NCBI RefSeq assembly: GCF_003952665.1
Contig: NZ_CP017946.1
Span: 4,731,001-4,795,000, forward strand
Length of the DNA: 64,000 nucleotides
From: Bosea sp. Tri-49
Lineage (GTDB): Bacteria; Pseudomonadota; Alphaproteobacteria; Rhizobiales; Beijerinckiaceae
Reading direction: 5' to 3'
The notes under the pieces were generated by a model. That model saw only the letters and a program-made list of their open reading frames with translations. It searched no databases and was not told the DNA's origin. The translations under genes and the position numbers were made by a program. How positions within the stretch are numbered: position 1 is the stretch's first letter; each line of letters opens with the position of its first letter. Below are positions 41,884 through 54,269 of the stretch, piece after piece.

Positions 41884-43377
41884 CTAGTCGAAGCCGAGGA
41901 AATTCGGGCTGTCCGCGAGCCTCGGCGCGGCCTTCAGCTTGGCGATGTCGGGCACGGGGCGCGCCGTCAGCGGATCGCTCGCCAAGAGTGACTCGAGCGC
42001 TGCCGCGACCGCAAGCACCTTGGCGTCACCGCCGCGCGGGCCGACGATCTGCAGGCCGAAGGGCATGCCGTTGCGATCGAGCCCGACCGGCAGCGAGATC
42101 GCGGGATGGCCGACGATCGTCACCGCATAGGCCATGGCGAGCCAGTGGAAATAGGTGCGCGTCGGCTTGCCGTCGATCTCGGCGGGATAGAGCTCCGACC
42201 AGGGCCGCGGGGAGAGCGTCATCGCGGGCGAAAGGATGACGTCGTAGCGGTCGAAGAAGCGCTGCCACTCATGGTAGAGCACCGTCTGCTGCTTCAGCGC
42301 CCGGGTGATGTCGAGCGCGCTGTAGCGGAGGCCTTCCTCGACATTGGCGCGGACATTGGGGCCGACCTTGTCGGACGTGTCGCGTACACGCTCATATTGC
42401 CCGGCGAGGAAGTTGACGGCGCGCAGCACCTCAAAGCTCTCGTCGGTGCCGGCGCAATTGGGCGTTGCCTCATCCGCCCGGCCGAAGACCTTACTGAAGC
42501 GGCCTACCTTGTCGGCGAAGACCTCGCGGATGTGCTTTTCGGTCGGCGCGAAGCCGAAATCCGGGGTGAGGGCCACCTTGAGCGAAGCGAGATCGCAGTG
42601 GTCCGGTTGGGCGAAGTCCTCGCGCCTTCTCACCTGCTTGCCATGGATCGTGGTCGCCAGCGGATCGACGCCGTCGTCGCTGACCATGGTCGAGAGCAGC
42701 AGGCAGAGATCGGGCACGGTGCGCGCCATCGGGCCTAGCACCGAGAGCGGATTCCAGCCGAGCGCGCGCTTGTCGCTCGGCACCAGCCCCGGCGACGGCC
42801 GGAAGCCGACGATGCCGTTGAAGGCTGCGGGATTGCGCAGCGAGCCGCCGGTGTCCGAGCCGGTGGCGATTGGCACCATATTGGTCGCCAGCGCGACGCC
42901 GGAGCCGCCGGAGGAGCCGGCGGCCGAGCGCGAGGGATCGAACGGGTTGCCGGTGACGCCGTAGACGGCGTTGCGGGTGTTGGCGCCGGCGCCCCATTCA
43001 GGGGTGTTGGTCTTGCCGACGATGACGGCGCCGGCCTTCCGCACTGAGGCGACGATGCCCTGGTCCTTCGTCGGCACATGCTCGGCAAAGAGCGGGCTGC
43101 CATAGGTGGTGCGCAGGCCGGCGACGTCCTCGAGATCCTTGATGCCGATCGGCAGGCCGTGCAGCGCCGGCAGCTCGTCGCCGCGCATGGTAGCAGCGTC
43201 GGCGGCCTTCGCCGTCGCCCGCGCCCGCTCGTCGTCGCGCGCGACCATGGCGTTGACGGCAGGGTCGACCGCGTCGATCTGGGCCAGGCAACTTTCGAGC
43301 AGTTCGGTGGCGGAGAGCTTCTTTTCGCCGATCAGGCGGCGGGCGGTGACGGCATCGAGATCGCAGGGTTCGGTCAC
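41884..43377 (-). CDS. Amidase (amidase signature family)
   Basis: 497-residue amidase-signature enzyme. The Ser-cisSer-Lys triad is complete: Lys80 in GLPIGIKDLED, Ser155 in AGSSGGSG, and nucleophile Ser179 in DTGGSLRNPAAFNG. It has no signal peptide and therefore acts in the cytoplasm. Substrates of the family range from carboxamides to urea derivatives and peptides. The following binding-protein gene is probably in the same transcript, linking uptake and hydrolysis. It is not GatA by neighbours. Confidence 0.9.
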   Translation of the reverse strand: MTEPCDLDAVTARRLIGEKKLSATELLESCLAQIDAVDPAVNAMVARDDERARATAKAADAATMRGDELPALHGLPIGIKDLEDVAGLRTTYGSPLFAEHVPTKDQGIVASVRKAGAVIVGKTNTPEWGAGANTRNAVYGVTGNPFDPSRSAAGSSGGSGVALATNMVPIATGSDTGGSLRNPAAFNGIVGFRPSPGLVPSDKRALGWNPLSVLGPMARTVPDLCLLLSTMVSDDGVDPLATTIHGKQVRRREDFAQPDHCDLASLKVALTPDFGFAPTEKHIREVFADKVGRFSKVFGRADEATPNCAGTDESFEVLRAVNFLAGQYERVRDTSDKVGPNVRANVEEGLRYSALDITRALKQQTVLYHEWQRFFDRYDVILSPAMTLSPRPWSELYPAEIDGKPTRTYFHWLAMAYAVTIVGHPAISLPVGLDRNGMPFGLQIVGPRGGDAKVLAVAAALESLLASDPLTARPVPDIAKLKAAPRLADSPNFLGFD

Positions 43378-43451
43378 GGCAAAAGGCTCCGGCAGTCAGC
43401 GCGGGCCCGTCTCGGTCCGCACTGCCAGTCGAAGCGGCCTCAGCCGCCGCG

Positions 43452-43470
43452 TCAACCCTCGCCGGGTTGA
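43452..43470 (-). terminator. Possible hairpin after lpdV
   Basis: TCAACCC (43452-43458) pairs exactly with GGGTTGA (43464-43470) over a five-base loop, just past the lpdV stop. There is no T-run. The rest of the 112-base gap to the amidase gene is featureless. Confidence 0.3.
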
Positions 43471-43489
43471 GTCCCGGCCCGCGTTCGCC

Positions 43490-44887
<1,398 letters not shown>

Positions 44888-44903
44888 GGCTTTCTCCCGC
44901 CGC

Positions 44904-46217
44904 TCACATATCCACGAACAGCGTCGCCGGCGTCTCCAGCAGCTCTTTCAGCCGCTGCACGAAGACCGCCGCGTCCCAGCCGTCGATGACGCGGTGGTCG
45001 AAACTGGAGGAGAGGTTCATCATCTTGCGCGGCACGAAGGTGGTGCCGTCCCAGACCGGGCGAACCATCATCTTGTTGACGCCGACGATCGCGACCTCGG
45101 GATGGTTGATCACCGGGGTGGTAGCGATACCGCCGAGCGCCCCGAGCGAGGTGATGGTGATGGTCGAGCCCGTAAGCTCGTCGCGGGTCGCCGAGCCGTC
45201 GCGTGCCCGCTCGGCGAGGCGCGAGAGCTCGATGGCGCAGCCCCAGAGGTCGCGCGCCTCGGCATGCTTGACGACCGGGACCATCAGGCCGGAGGGAGCC
45301 TGCGTCGCGATGCCGATATGGATGCCGGCATGCTGGTGGACGATGCCGGCCTCGTCGTCATAGAGCGCATTGAGGCCGGGTTGTTCGCCCAGCGCCTTGA
45401 CCATTGCCCGCATCAGGAAGGGCAGTAGCGTCAGTTTCGGCCGCTCGGCCGTCGGCTTCTTGTTGAGCGCGGCGCGCAGGTCTTCGAGAGCGGAGACATC
45501 GACTTCTTCGACAATCGTGATGTGCGGGATGCGCGATTTCGACAGCGCCATCTTCTCGGCGATGCGGCGGCGCAGGCCGACGACCTTGACGTCGGTGACC
45601 GCAGTCTTCGGCGCTAGTCTGCCCGCGACCGGTGCCTCCGGCCCGCGCTGGATGAAGGCGTCGATATCCTCATGGGTGACGCGGCCGGCCGGGCCGGAGC
45701 CCTGGACCTGGCGCAGGTCGATGCCGGCCTCACGTGCCTTCAGGCGAACGGCCGGTGATGCCAGTGGCTTTTCGCCGACGGGGCGGCGCGGGCCGGGCGT
45801 GGCGAGGATCGGCGCCGGGCGCGCGGGAGCCGCAGCCGGCTTCGGGGTCGGCATAGGCTTTGGGGCGGGCTCCGATATCGGCGCGGGCTCCGGCGTTGCT
45901 GCAACAGCCGGCTTTGCCTTCGGTGCTTCGGCCGGTGTCTCGATCTCCGCCGGTTCCTCGGCGGCAGCGCTGCCCCCGGCAACCTTGAGCTTCACCAGAG
46001 CCGAGCCGATCGCGACGGTGTCGCCGATCTCGGCGCCGACCCAGGTGACCTCGCCTTCGACCGGCGAGGGGATTTCGACAGTCGCCTTGTCGGTCATCAC
46101 CGCGGCGATCAGGTCGTCCTCGCGGACGATGTCGCCGACCTTGACGTGCCACTCGACCAGCTCCGCCTCGGCGATGCCCTCGCCGACATCCGGCAGCTTG
46201 ATGATGCGCTCGGCCAT
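44904..46217 (-). CDS. bkdB: Branched-chain 2-oxoacid dehydrogenase E2 (lipoamide acyltransferase)
   Basis: 437-residue acyltransferase core. Residues 1-78 are the lipoyl domain with lysine Lys44 (MTDKATVEI). A long Ala-Pro-rich linker (about 80-165) leads to the E3-binding domain ([18 protein letters not shown]). The catalytic domain ends with [10 protein letters not shown], containing His408 and Asp412. The start at 46217 overlaps the E1-beta stop by one base, and family similarity begins there; the frame upstream is a shadow. It transfers branched acyl groups to CoA. Confidence 0.95.
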   Translation of the reverse strand: MAERIIKLPDVGEGIAEAELVEWHVKVGDIVREDDLIAAVMTDKATVEIPSPVEGEVTWVGAEIGDTVAIGSALVKLKVAGGSAAAEEPAEIETPAEAPKAKPAVAATPEPAPISEPAPKPMPTPKPAAAPARPAPILATPGPRRPVGEKPLASPAVRLKAREAGIDLRQVQGSGPAGRVTHEDIDAFIQRGPEAPVAGRLAPKTAVTDVKVVGLRRRIAEKMALSKSRIPHITIVEEVDVSALEDLRAALNKKPTAERPKLTLLPFLMRAMVKALGEQPGLNALYDDEAGIVHQHAGIHIGIATQAPSGLMVPVVKHAEARDLWGCAIELSRLAERARDGSATRDELTGSTITITSLGALGGIATTPVINHPEVAIVGVNKMMVRPVWDGTTFVPRKMMNLSSSFDHRVIDGWDAAVFVQRLKELLETPATLFVDM

Positions 46218-47233
46218 CAGCGGCTCTCCATGATCTCGCGCAGCGCGGCGCCGACGCGGCCGGGGCCGGGGAAATAGGCCCATTCCTGGGCGTGCGGGTA
46301 GGGCGTGTCCCAGCCGGTGACGCGCACGACCGGCGCCTCCAGATGGTAGAAGCAGTGCTGCTGCACCAGTGCGGCCAGCTCCGCACCGAACCCGGAGGTC
46401 AGCGTCGCTTCGTGCAGGACGATGCAGCGGCCGGTCTTCGAAACCGAGGCGACGATCGCATCGAGATCGAGCGGCACCAGGGTGCGCAGGTCGATGATCT
46501 CGGCATCGATCCCGGTCTCCTCGGTGGCGGCCTGCGCGACATGCACCATGGTGCCGTAGGTGACGATGGTGACGGCCTGACCCTCGCGCCGGATCGCCGC
46601 CTTGCCGAGCGGGATGGTGTAATGTCCCTCGTCGACCTCGCCGAGCTCATGCTTCGACCAGGGCGTGACCGGACGGTCGTGATGGCCGTCGAAGGGGCCG
46701 TTATAGAGCCGCTTCGGCTCGAGGAAGATCACCGGATCGGGGTCCTCGATCGCAGCGATCAGCAAACCCTTGGCGTCACGTGGATTGGACGGCACCACCG
46801 TCTTCAGGCCGGCGACGTGGGTGAACAGAGCCTCGGGGCTCTGGCTATGGGTCTGGCCGCCGAAGATGCCGCCGCCGGTTGGCATCCGGATCACCAAGGG
46901 GCAGGTGAAATCGCCGGCCGAGCGGTAGCGCAGGCGCGCCGCCTCGGAGACGATCTGGTCATAGGCCGGATACATGTAGTCGGCGAACTGGATCTCGACG
47001 CAGGGGCGAAGGCCGTAAGCCGCCATGCCGACCGCGGTGCCGACGATGCCGAGCTCGCTGATCGGCGCATCGAAGCAGCGGTTGACGCCGTATTTCTGCT
47101 GGAGGCCGTGGGTGCAGCGGAAGACGCCGCCGAAGAAGCCGACGTCCTCGCCATAGACGACGACATTGTCGTCGCGACCCATCGAGACGTCGAGGGCCGA
47201 GCGGATCGCCTCGATCATGGTCATGCGGGCCAT
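46217..47233 (-). CDS. bkdA2: Branched-chain 2-oxoacid dehydrogenase E1, beta subunit
   Basis: 338-residue beta subunit of the thiamin-diphosphate E1 heterotetramer. It shows the Glu of the ThDP site region in [19 protein letters not shown], then [19 protein letters not shown], and a C-terminal transketolase domain with [13 protein letters not shown] and [15 protein letters not shown] sequence. It begins 3 bases after the alpha stop and overlaps E2, consistent with equal expression of the complex. Substrates are the keto acids of valine, leucine and isoleucine. Confidence 0.95.
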   Translation of the reverse strand: MARMTMIEAIRSALDVSMGRDDNVVVYGEDVGFFGGVFRCTHGLQQKYGVNRCFDAPISELGIVGTAVGMAAYGLRPCVEIQFADYMYPAYDQIVSEAARLRYRSAGDFTCPLVIRMPTGGGIFGGQTHSQSPEALFTHVAGLKTVVPSNPRDAKGLLIAAIEDPDPVIFLEPKRLYNGPFDGHHDRPVTPWSKHELGEVDEGHYTIPLGKAAIRREGQAVTIVTYGTMVHVAQAATEETGIDAEIIDLRTLVPLDLDAIVASVSKTGRCIVLHEATLTSGFGAELAALVQQHCFYHLEAPVVRVTGWDTPYPHAQEWAYFPGPGRVGAALREIMESR

Positions 47234-47236
47234 GGT

Positions 47237-48577
<1,341 letters not shown>

Positions 48578-48679
48578 TTAGGGTGGCGCATCGTCGATTT
48601 CTTGCCGAAGTAGCCTTGAGATTCGGCCATGATCAGAGGATTATTCTGCCATCTCGACATTTGGCGGAAAATTCGATCG

Positions 48680-49180
48680 ATGGCAGTCAAAGCGCGGCGC
48701 GGCGAGGAGATCGACCAGATCGACCGGCGCATCCTCTCGGCCCTGAACGAGGATGGCCGGCTGACGATCAATGCGCTGGCCGAGAAGGTCGGTCTCTCAC
48801 CCTCGCCGTGCTGGACGCGGGTGAAACGGCTCGAGGAGAGCGGCGCGATCGAGAAATATGTCGCGGTGCTGAACCACCGCGCGCTCGGGCTCGACAACGT
48901 CGTCTTCATCGAGATCACGCTCGACAAGCATGACGACAAGCTGCTTGACCGCTTCGGCGAGGCGCTGGCGCGGATTCCCGAGGTGGTCGAGGCCTATCTC
49001 GTCACCGGCGACTACGACTATCTGGTCAAGGCCGTGGTCAGCGGCACCGAGCACTATGAGCGCTTCCTGCGCGAGAAAATCTACCGCCTGCCGGGGATGC
49101 GGCAATCGCGCACGACCTTTGGCCTGCGCGCGCTGAAGCGGGCGATCTCGGTCGATCCGCTGCAGATCGCGCCGGTGTGA
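48680..49180 (+). CDS. Lrp/AsnC family regulator (BkdR-like)
   Basis: 166-residue feast/famine regulator. The helix-turn-helix lies at about 12-60 (IDQIDRRILSALNEDGRLTI and LAEKVGLSPSPCWTRVKRLE). The RAM effector domain (about 70-160) contains VPEVVEAYLVTGDYDYL-like sequence. ATG 48680 is selected as the first start after the promoter region; the frame opens at 48629. It is divergent from the bkd operon, as is BkdR in Pseudomonas, so it probably activates the operon in response to branched-chain amino acids. Confidence 0.9.
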   Translation: MAVKARRGEEIDQIDRRILSALNEDGRLTINALAEKVGLSPSPCWTRVKRLEESGAIEKYVAVLNHRALGLDNVVFIEITLDKHDDKLLDRFGEALARIPEVVEAYLVTGDYDYLVKAVVSGTEHYERFLREKIYRLPGMRQSRTTFGLRALKRAISVDPLQIAPV

Positions 49181-49186
49181 GCAGAC

Positions 49187-50800
49187 TTACGCCGGCACCG
49201 AGATCGCCATGCCGTCGCGTTGCGGGTCGGCGCCGCCGGTCGCAAGTCCGTCCTCGATCTTGACGCCATGGAGCGCGGCGAAGGGATAGCTCTGGGCCGA
49301 GCGCTTCACATCATAGCCCTTGGCCTTGAGCTCGGCCTCGACGCTGCGACGGATGCGGTTGCTGATGTCGATCGAATTGGAGACGCCCATGACGCGCGGC
49401 GCCGCCACCGCCTCCAGCATCGACATCTCGAAATCGATGACGTTCATGATGCCCTGCGCCATCGCCGGGGCGATATAGCTGCCGCCCGGCGCGCCCATGA
49501 CGATGAAGGGCTTGTCGTCCTTGAAGACGATGGTCGGCGCGGCCGAGGAAGAGCGGCGCTTGCCGGGCGCGATCGAACCGGCGCGGCCGGGGCGCGGGTC
49601 GAAGCGGCTCATCGTGCCGTTGTAGATGAAGCCGAGCCCTTCCGTGATCGCGCCGGACGGGCTGCCGAGCGTATGGGTCAAAGCGACCGCGTTGCCGTGG
49701 CGGTCGACCACCGTGACATGGGTGGTCTCGCGCTGGGAGGAGCGTTCCAGCCGCTTCACATCGGCGCGCTCGCCGCGGCGGATGCTCTGCGCCTGCTCCG
49801 CAGCATGCTCCTTCGAGATCAGACGCTCGACCGGGACGTCGACATAGGCGGGGTCGCCCATGAACTGGTCCTTGTCGATGGTCATGCGCTTCATCGCCTC
49901 GGCGAGCAGGCGGACATGCTCGGAGCCGCCATGGGGCAGAGAGCCGATGTCGAAGGGCTCCAGCATGTTGAGGATCTGCAGCATCGACATGCCGCTCGCC
50001 GGCGGCGGCGAGGTCGAGATGCGGTGCCCGCGATAGGAGCCCCAGATCGGCTCGGCGATGGAGAGCTCGTAGTGGGCGAGATCCTCGCGCGAGATCAGTC
50101 CGCCATGCCCTGTGAAGTCGGCAGCGATCTCCTCGGCGAGTTCGCCATGGTAGAACAGGTCGGCGCCGCCTTTGGCTAGCCGTTCCAGCGTGTTGGCCAT
50201 GTCGGTGTTGACGATCACGTCGCCAGGGCGCTTGGCACTGCCATCAGGGCGGAAATAGAGGCGTTTGCCGGTCGCGCTGTAGCGCAATTTGTCCGATGTG
50301 TTGACCTGGCCGGAGCCGCTCTGATCCTGCGTCCAGAACCAGTGCATGTGTGGGCGCACCAGCACGCCTTCGCGTGCCTGTTTGATCGCCGGGGCCATGA
50401 CATCCGCCCAGTCCATCGTGCCGAAGCGTGAGAGCACATGGTCGTAGCCCTTGACGCTGCCTGGCGTGCAGACGGCGAGATGGCCGAACTCGTTGATGCC
50501 GCCCTCGAGCAGGAAGGCGAAGCCGTCGCGCGACTGGCCGCGCAGCTTGTCCTGCCACATGTCCGGCTTCGCCGAATAGGAGGCGCGGGCGTAGAACTCG
50601 ACGATCTCATGGACGCCCTTGCCGGGCATGTAGAGCTGCATCGAGCCGAAGCCGCCTATGCCCGACATCAGCGGATCGACCACACCCTGCATGAAGGCGC
50701 AGGCGATTGCCGCATCGATCGCATTGCCGCCGCGCTCCAGCACGGCCGCGCCGGCTTCGACGGCTTCCGGTTGCGGGGCGACGATCATTCCGTTCTTCAT
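49187..50800 (-). CDS. Gamma-glutamyltransferase family (Ntn hydrolase) protein
   Basis: 537-residue GGT homologue without signal peptide, so probably cytoplasmic. The autocatalytic threonine is Thr359 in ETTHVTVVDRHGN, and GAPGGSYI marks the oxyanion region. The segment usually reading PLSSMSPT is RSSSAAPT here, and the arginine that binds the glutamyl carboxylate in true GGTs seems replaced (AKPDMW), so the substrate may be a different N-acyl or peptide. It is the last gene of a seven-gene operon, 27 bases after the fused ATPase, and converges with the AsnC gene 6 bases away. Confidence 0.87.
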   Translation of the reverse strand: MKNGMIVAPQPEAVEAGAAVLERGGNAIDAAIACAFMQGVVDPLMSGIGGFGSMQLYMPGKGVHEIVEFYARASYSAKPDMWQDKLRGQSRDGFAFLLEGGINEFGHLAVCTPGSVKGYDHVLSRFGTMDWADVMAPAIKQAREGVLVRPHMHWFWTQDQSGSGQVNTSDKLRYSATGKRLYFRPDGSAKRPGDVIVNTDMANTLERLAKGGADLFYHGELAEEIAADFTGHGGLISREDLAHYELSIAEPIWGSYRGHRISTSPPPASGMSMLQILNMLEPFDIGSLPHGGSEHVRLLAEAMKRMTIDKDQFMGDPAYVDVPVERLISKEHAAEQAQSIRRGERADVKRLERSSQRETTHVTVVDRHGNAVALTHTLGSPSGAITEGLGFIYNGTMSRFDPRPGRAGSIAPGKRRSSSAAPTIVFKDDKPFIVMGAPGGSYIAPAMAQGIMNVIDFEMSMLEAVAAPRVMGVSNSIDISNRIRRSVEAELKAKGYDVKRSAQSYPFAALHGVKIEDGLATGGADPQRDGMAISVPA

Positions 50801-50827
50801 GCCGGAGGCCTCATTCCCGATAGTGGT

Positions 50828-52477
50828 TCACGCCGTCTCGGCCAGTCGCCAGAACAGGCGGACGCCGCCATCCTGCGTGCTCTCCAGGCCGGGCACGGCC
50901 GAGAGCAGCTTGCGGGTATAGTCGTGCTGGGGCGCGTCGAAGATCTGGTCGCGCGTGCCTTCCTCGACGATGCGGCCCTCATGCATGACGATGACGCGGT
51001 CCGAGACCTGCTCGACCACGCCGAGATCATGGCTGATGAACAGGCAGGAGAAGCCGTGCTTGCGCTGCAATTCGGCGAAGAGCTCCAGCACCTGAGCGCG
51101 CACGGTCACGTCAAGGGCCGAGACCGGCTCGTCGGCGATGACGAAACTCGGCCGGCGGATGATGGCGCGGGCGATGGCGACGCGCTGGCGCTGGCCGCCG
51201 GAGAGCTCATGCGGATAGCGCTCGGCAAAGCCGTCGCCGAGCCCGACCTCGCTCAGCACCTCGGCGAGCCGCGATTTCTTCTCGGCCGCCCCCATGCCCT
51301 TGACCAGCCGCAAGGGCTCACCGACGAGCTCGCCGATGGTCATGCGCGGATCGAGCGAGGAATACGGGTCCTGGAAGACCATCTGGCAGTTCAGCCGATA
51401 GTCCCAATAGGCGGTCTCGCTCTTCGCAATCGGTTTGCCGTTGAACAGGATCGCGCCCTCGCTGGGCTTGATCAGCCCGGCGATGGCGTGGCCGAGTGTG
51501 GTCTTGCCCGAGCCCGAGCCGCCGACGACCGAGACGACCTCGCCGGGTTTCACCGACAGGCTGATGCCGTGCAGCGCGCGCTTGGGTTGTTCCTTGCGGA
51601 AGAAGCCCTGGCGGCCACCATAGTCGACGACGAGGTCGTTGACCGCGACGAGTGGCGTGCCCGCCTCCGGCACCTCGCGCGCCGGCTCGCGATGCGGCAT
51701 CGCCGCCAGCAGCTTGCGGGTATAGGGGTGCTGCGGGCGAGCGAGGATATCCTCGCTGTTGCCATGTTCGACGACGTCGCCCTGGCACATCACGACGATG
51801 CGGCTGCAATAGCGCGCGACCATGCCGAGATCATGCGAGATCAGCAGCACGGCGGTGCCGTTCTCCTTGGTCAGGTCGACCATCAGTTCCATGACGTCGC
51901 GCTGGACGACGGCGTCGAGCGCCGTGGTCGGCTCGTCGGCGAGCAGCAAGGCCGGCTTCAGCAGCATCACCGAGGCCAGCATGATGCGCTGGCGCATGCC
52001 GCCGGAATACTGGTGCGGATAGGCGTTGAAGGCGCCCTCGGGATCGCGGATGCCGACGCGGCGGAGCATGTCGAGGATGAGCTCGCGCCGGCCGTTGGCA
52101 TCGAGCTTGCGATGCAGCGCGAGGCCCTCTTCGAGCTGCCGCCCGATCAGCATGGACGGGTTGAGCGAGGTCATCGGCTCCTGGAAGACCATGCCGACCT
52201 TGGCGCCGCGGATCGCCCGCAGGCGCTTTTGCGCCATGGTCGTGACCTCCTCGCCGTCGAAGCGGATCGAGCCGGAGATCAGGCGCACCGCCGGCGGGAT
52301 GAAGCCCATCACGGCGCGGGCGGCGAGCGTCTTGCCCGAGCCGGATTCGCCGACGATGCCGACGATCTCGCCGGGCGACACCGAGAAGCTGACATCGTTG
52401 ACGACGGTGCGGCCGCTTGCGCCGATCCGTAGCGTCAGGCCTTCGACCTCAAGCAGTGGCTTGGTGGTGGAGGTCAT
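50828..52477 (-). CDS. Fused peptide ABC transporter ATPase (OppD-OppF type)
   Basis: 549-residue cytoplasmic protein with two complete ABC domains. Domain 1 has Walker A GESGSGKT (42-49) and the signature YSGGMRQR; domain 2 has GGSGSGKTT and LSGGQRQRVAIARA. Walker B sequences are LLLADEP and FVIADEP. Both nucleotide sites look active. The start at 52477 overlaps the permease stop by four bases; a longer frame to 53146 reads through the permease gene and is spurious. It powers the peptide importer of this operon. Confidence 0.95.
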   Translation of the reverse strand: MTSTTKPLLEVEGLTLRIGASGRTVVNDVSFSVSPGEIVGIVGESGSGKTLAARAVMGFIPPAVRLISGSIRFDGEEVTTMAQKRLRAIRGAKVGMVFQEPMTSLNPSMLIGRQLEEGLALHRKLDANGRRELILDMLRRVGIRDPEGAFNAYPHQYSGGMRQRIMLASVMLLKPALLLADEPTTALDAVVQRDVMELMVDLTKENGTAVLLISHDLGMVARYCSRIVVMCQGDVVEHGNSEDILARPQHPYTRKLLAAMPHREPAREVPEAGTPLVAVNDLVVDYGGRQGFFRKEQPKRALHGISLSVKPGEVVSVVGGSGSGKTTLGHAIAGLIKPSEGAILFNGKPIAKSETAYWDYRLNCQMVFQDPYSSLDPRMTIGELVGEPLRLVKGMGAAEKKSRLAEVLSEVGLGDGFAERYPHELSGGQRQRVAIARAIIRRPSFVIADEPVSALDVTVRAQVLELFAELQRKHGFSCLFISHDLGVVEQVSDRVIVMHEGRIVEEGTRDQIFDAPQHDYTRKLLSAVPGLESTQDGGVRLFWRLAETA

Positions 52478-53292
52478 CGCGCACCCCTCATCCGCGGATC
52501 GAGCTTGTCGCGCAGCGCATCGCCGAGCAGGTTGATGCCGAGCAGGGTCAGCGAGATGGCGAGGCCCGGGAAGATGCCGAGCCAGACGGCCTGGCCGATA
52601 TAGGGGCGTGAGCCCGCCAGCATGTTGCCCCAGGTCGGCGCCGGTGGCGGCACGCCGAGGCCGAGGAAGGAGAGCGAGCTCTCGGCCAGCAGCACCCAGC
52701 CGAACATCGAGGTCGCCAGCACGGTGAGCGGCGCGATGCAGTTCGGCAGGATGTGGCGCAGCATGGTGAAGCCCTCGGAATTGCCCATCACTCGCGAGGC
52801 CGAGATGAACTCGCGCTCGCGCAGCGAGAGCACGGTGCCGCGCACGATTCGGGCGACCGATGGCGCATAGGCGATGCCGAGCGCCAGGATGATGCCATAT
52901 TTGTTGGCGCCGACCACGGCGAGCAGGCCGAGCGCCAGGAGGATGCCGGGGAAGGCGAGCAGCGCGTCGTTGAAGGCCATGATGGTGCGGTCGACCCAGC
53001 CGCGGACATAGCCGGAGAACAGGCCGATCACCGTGCCGAGCGAGACGGCGAGCGCGACGGTCAGCAGGCTGATCCAGACTGATGTGGCGGCGCCCGCCAT
53101 CAGCCGCGAGAGCACATCGCGACCGAACTCGTCGGTGCCGAGCCAATGCATCGCCGAGGGCGCCGCGAGCTTGGCCCGGAAGGAGAGCCGCAAGGGGTCA
53201 TAGGGCGTCCAGAGCGCGCTGACCGAAGCGACGATGGCGAGGAAGCCGATCAGCGTGCCGCCGACCAGGGCGTTGGGAGCTGGCAGTCTCAT
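52474..53292 (-). CDS. Peptide ABC transporter permease, OppC/DppC type
   Basis: 272-residue permease. It has FRAKLAAPSAMHWLGTDEFGRDVLSRLMAG, here split around the DppC-typical LGTDEFGRD, and the EAA loop FISASRVMGNSEGFTMLRHI. The C-terminal FLGLGVPPPAPTWGNML is characteristic. It overlaps both neighbouring genes by four bases, which indicates coupled translation of permeases and ATPase. Confidence 0.93.
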   Translation of the reverse strand: MRLPAPNALVGGTLIGFLAIVASVSALWTPYDPLRLSFRAKLAAPSAMHWLGTDEFGRDVLSRLMAGAATSVWISLLTVALAVSLGTVIGLFSGYVRGWVDRTIMAFNDALLAFPGILLALGLLAVVGANKYGIILALGIAYAPSVARIVRGTVLSLREREFISASRVMGNSEGFTMLRHILPNCIAPLTVLATSMFGWVLLAESSLSFLGLGVPPPAPTWGNMLAGSRPYIGQAVWLGIFPGLAISLTLLGINLLGDALRDKLDPRMRGAR

Positions 53293-54233
53293 TGCGCCGT
53301 CACCCTCGGATCGAAGATCGGATAGCAGAGGTCGATCACGAGATTGACCAGCACATAGGTGAAGGCGACGAAGAGCATGCAGCCCTGGATCACCGGATAG
53401 TCGCGGGCGAAGATCGAATCGACCAGCAGGCGGCCGAGGCCGGGGATGGTAAAGACCGTCTCGACCACCGCGATGCCGCCGAGCAGGTTGCCGAGGACGA
53501 GACCGATCAGCGTCCAGGTCGGACCAAAGGCATTCTTGAAGGCGTGGTTCCAGAGCACGGCGCTCTCGGTCAGGCCCTTGGCTCTGGCATGGGTGATGTA
53601 GTCGAGCCTGAGCACCTCCAGCGTCGAGGCGCGCGCCATCCGCAGGATCACGCCGATCTCATGCAGGAACAGCGTCAAGATCGGCATGACCAGATAGAGG
53701 ATGCCGGCCAACGGGTTCTCGGCGATCGAGACATAGCCGACCACCGGCAGCCATTCGAGCTTCAGCCCGAAGAAGAGCAGCAGCAGCAGACCGAGCCAGA
53801 AGGTCGGGATCGAGAGCAGCAGCGTCGCGACGGCGACGAGCGAGAGATCGAGCGAGGTGTCCTGCTTCCAGGCGGCGAGCACGCCGGCCGGCACCGCCAC
53901 CAGGCTCGCCAGCAGCACCGCGACCAGCACGATCTGCGCCGAGATCCAGAAGCGCTGCAGGATCAGCGGCAGCACCGCCTGTTGCGAGTTGATCGACTGG
54001 CCGAGATCGCCCTTGAGCAGGTTGCCGAACCAGATGCCGAACTGGACCGGCACGCTCTGGTCGAGACCGAGCCTCGCCTGCAGGTCGGCGATCGAGGCCG
54101 GAGTCGCCAGGTCGCCCAGCATCAGCGAGGCCGGGTCGCCCGGAATCAGTCGGATCAACCCGAAGACCGAGACCGACACGATCAACAGTGTCGGCACAGA
54201 CATCAGAATGCGCGTCAGCGCAAAGCGCAGCAT
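53289..54233 (-). CDS. Peptide ABC transporter permease, OppB/DppB type
   Basis: 314-residue permease beginning MLRFALTRILMSVPTLLIVS, the usual DppB opening. The periplasmic part has RLIPGDPASLMLGDLATP and GLDQSVPVQFGIW. The EAA-type loop is DYITHARAKGLTESAVLW. It lies 36 bases after the first binding-protein gene and overlaps the OppC-type gene. With OppC and OppDF it forms a complete importer used by up to three binding proteins encoded nearby. Confidence 0.93.
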   Translation of the reverse strand: MLRFALTRILMSVPTLLIVSVSVFGLIRLIPGDPASLMLGDLATPASIADLQARLGLDQSVPVQFGIWFGNLLKGDLGQSINSQQAVLPLILQRFWISAQIVLVAVLLASLVAVPAGVLAAWKQDTSLDLSLVAVATLLLSIPTFWLGLLLLLFFGLKLEWLPVVGYVSIAENPLAGILYLVMPILTLFLHEIGVILRMARASTLEVLRLDYITHARAKGLTESAVLWNHAFKNAFGPTWTLIGLVLGNLLGGIAVVETVFTIPGLGRLLVDSIFARDYPVIQGCMLFVAFTYVLVNLVIDLCYPIFDPRVTAQ

Positions 54234-54269
54234 CGGTTTCCTCCCGGTGTGCGGACGATACGGGCGGGA

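Noticed and set aside
50438..52432. A 664-codon plus-strand frame over the ATPase and GGT genes
   Set aside because: Antisense shadow of recognised genes.
50828..53146. A 772-codon frame for the ATPase with an N-terminal extension
   Set aside because: The extension overlaps the OppC-type permease gene in another frame and has no homology; the true start at 52477 is coupled by ATGA.
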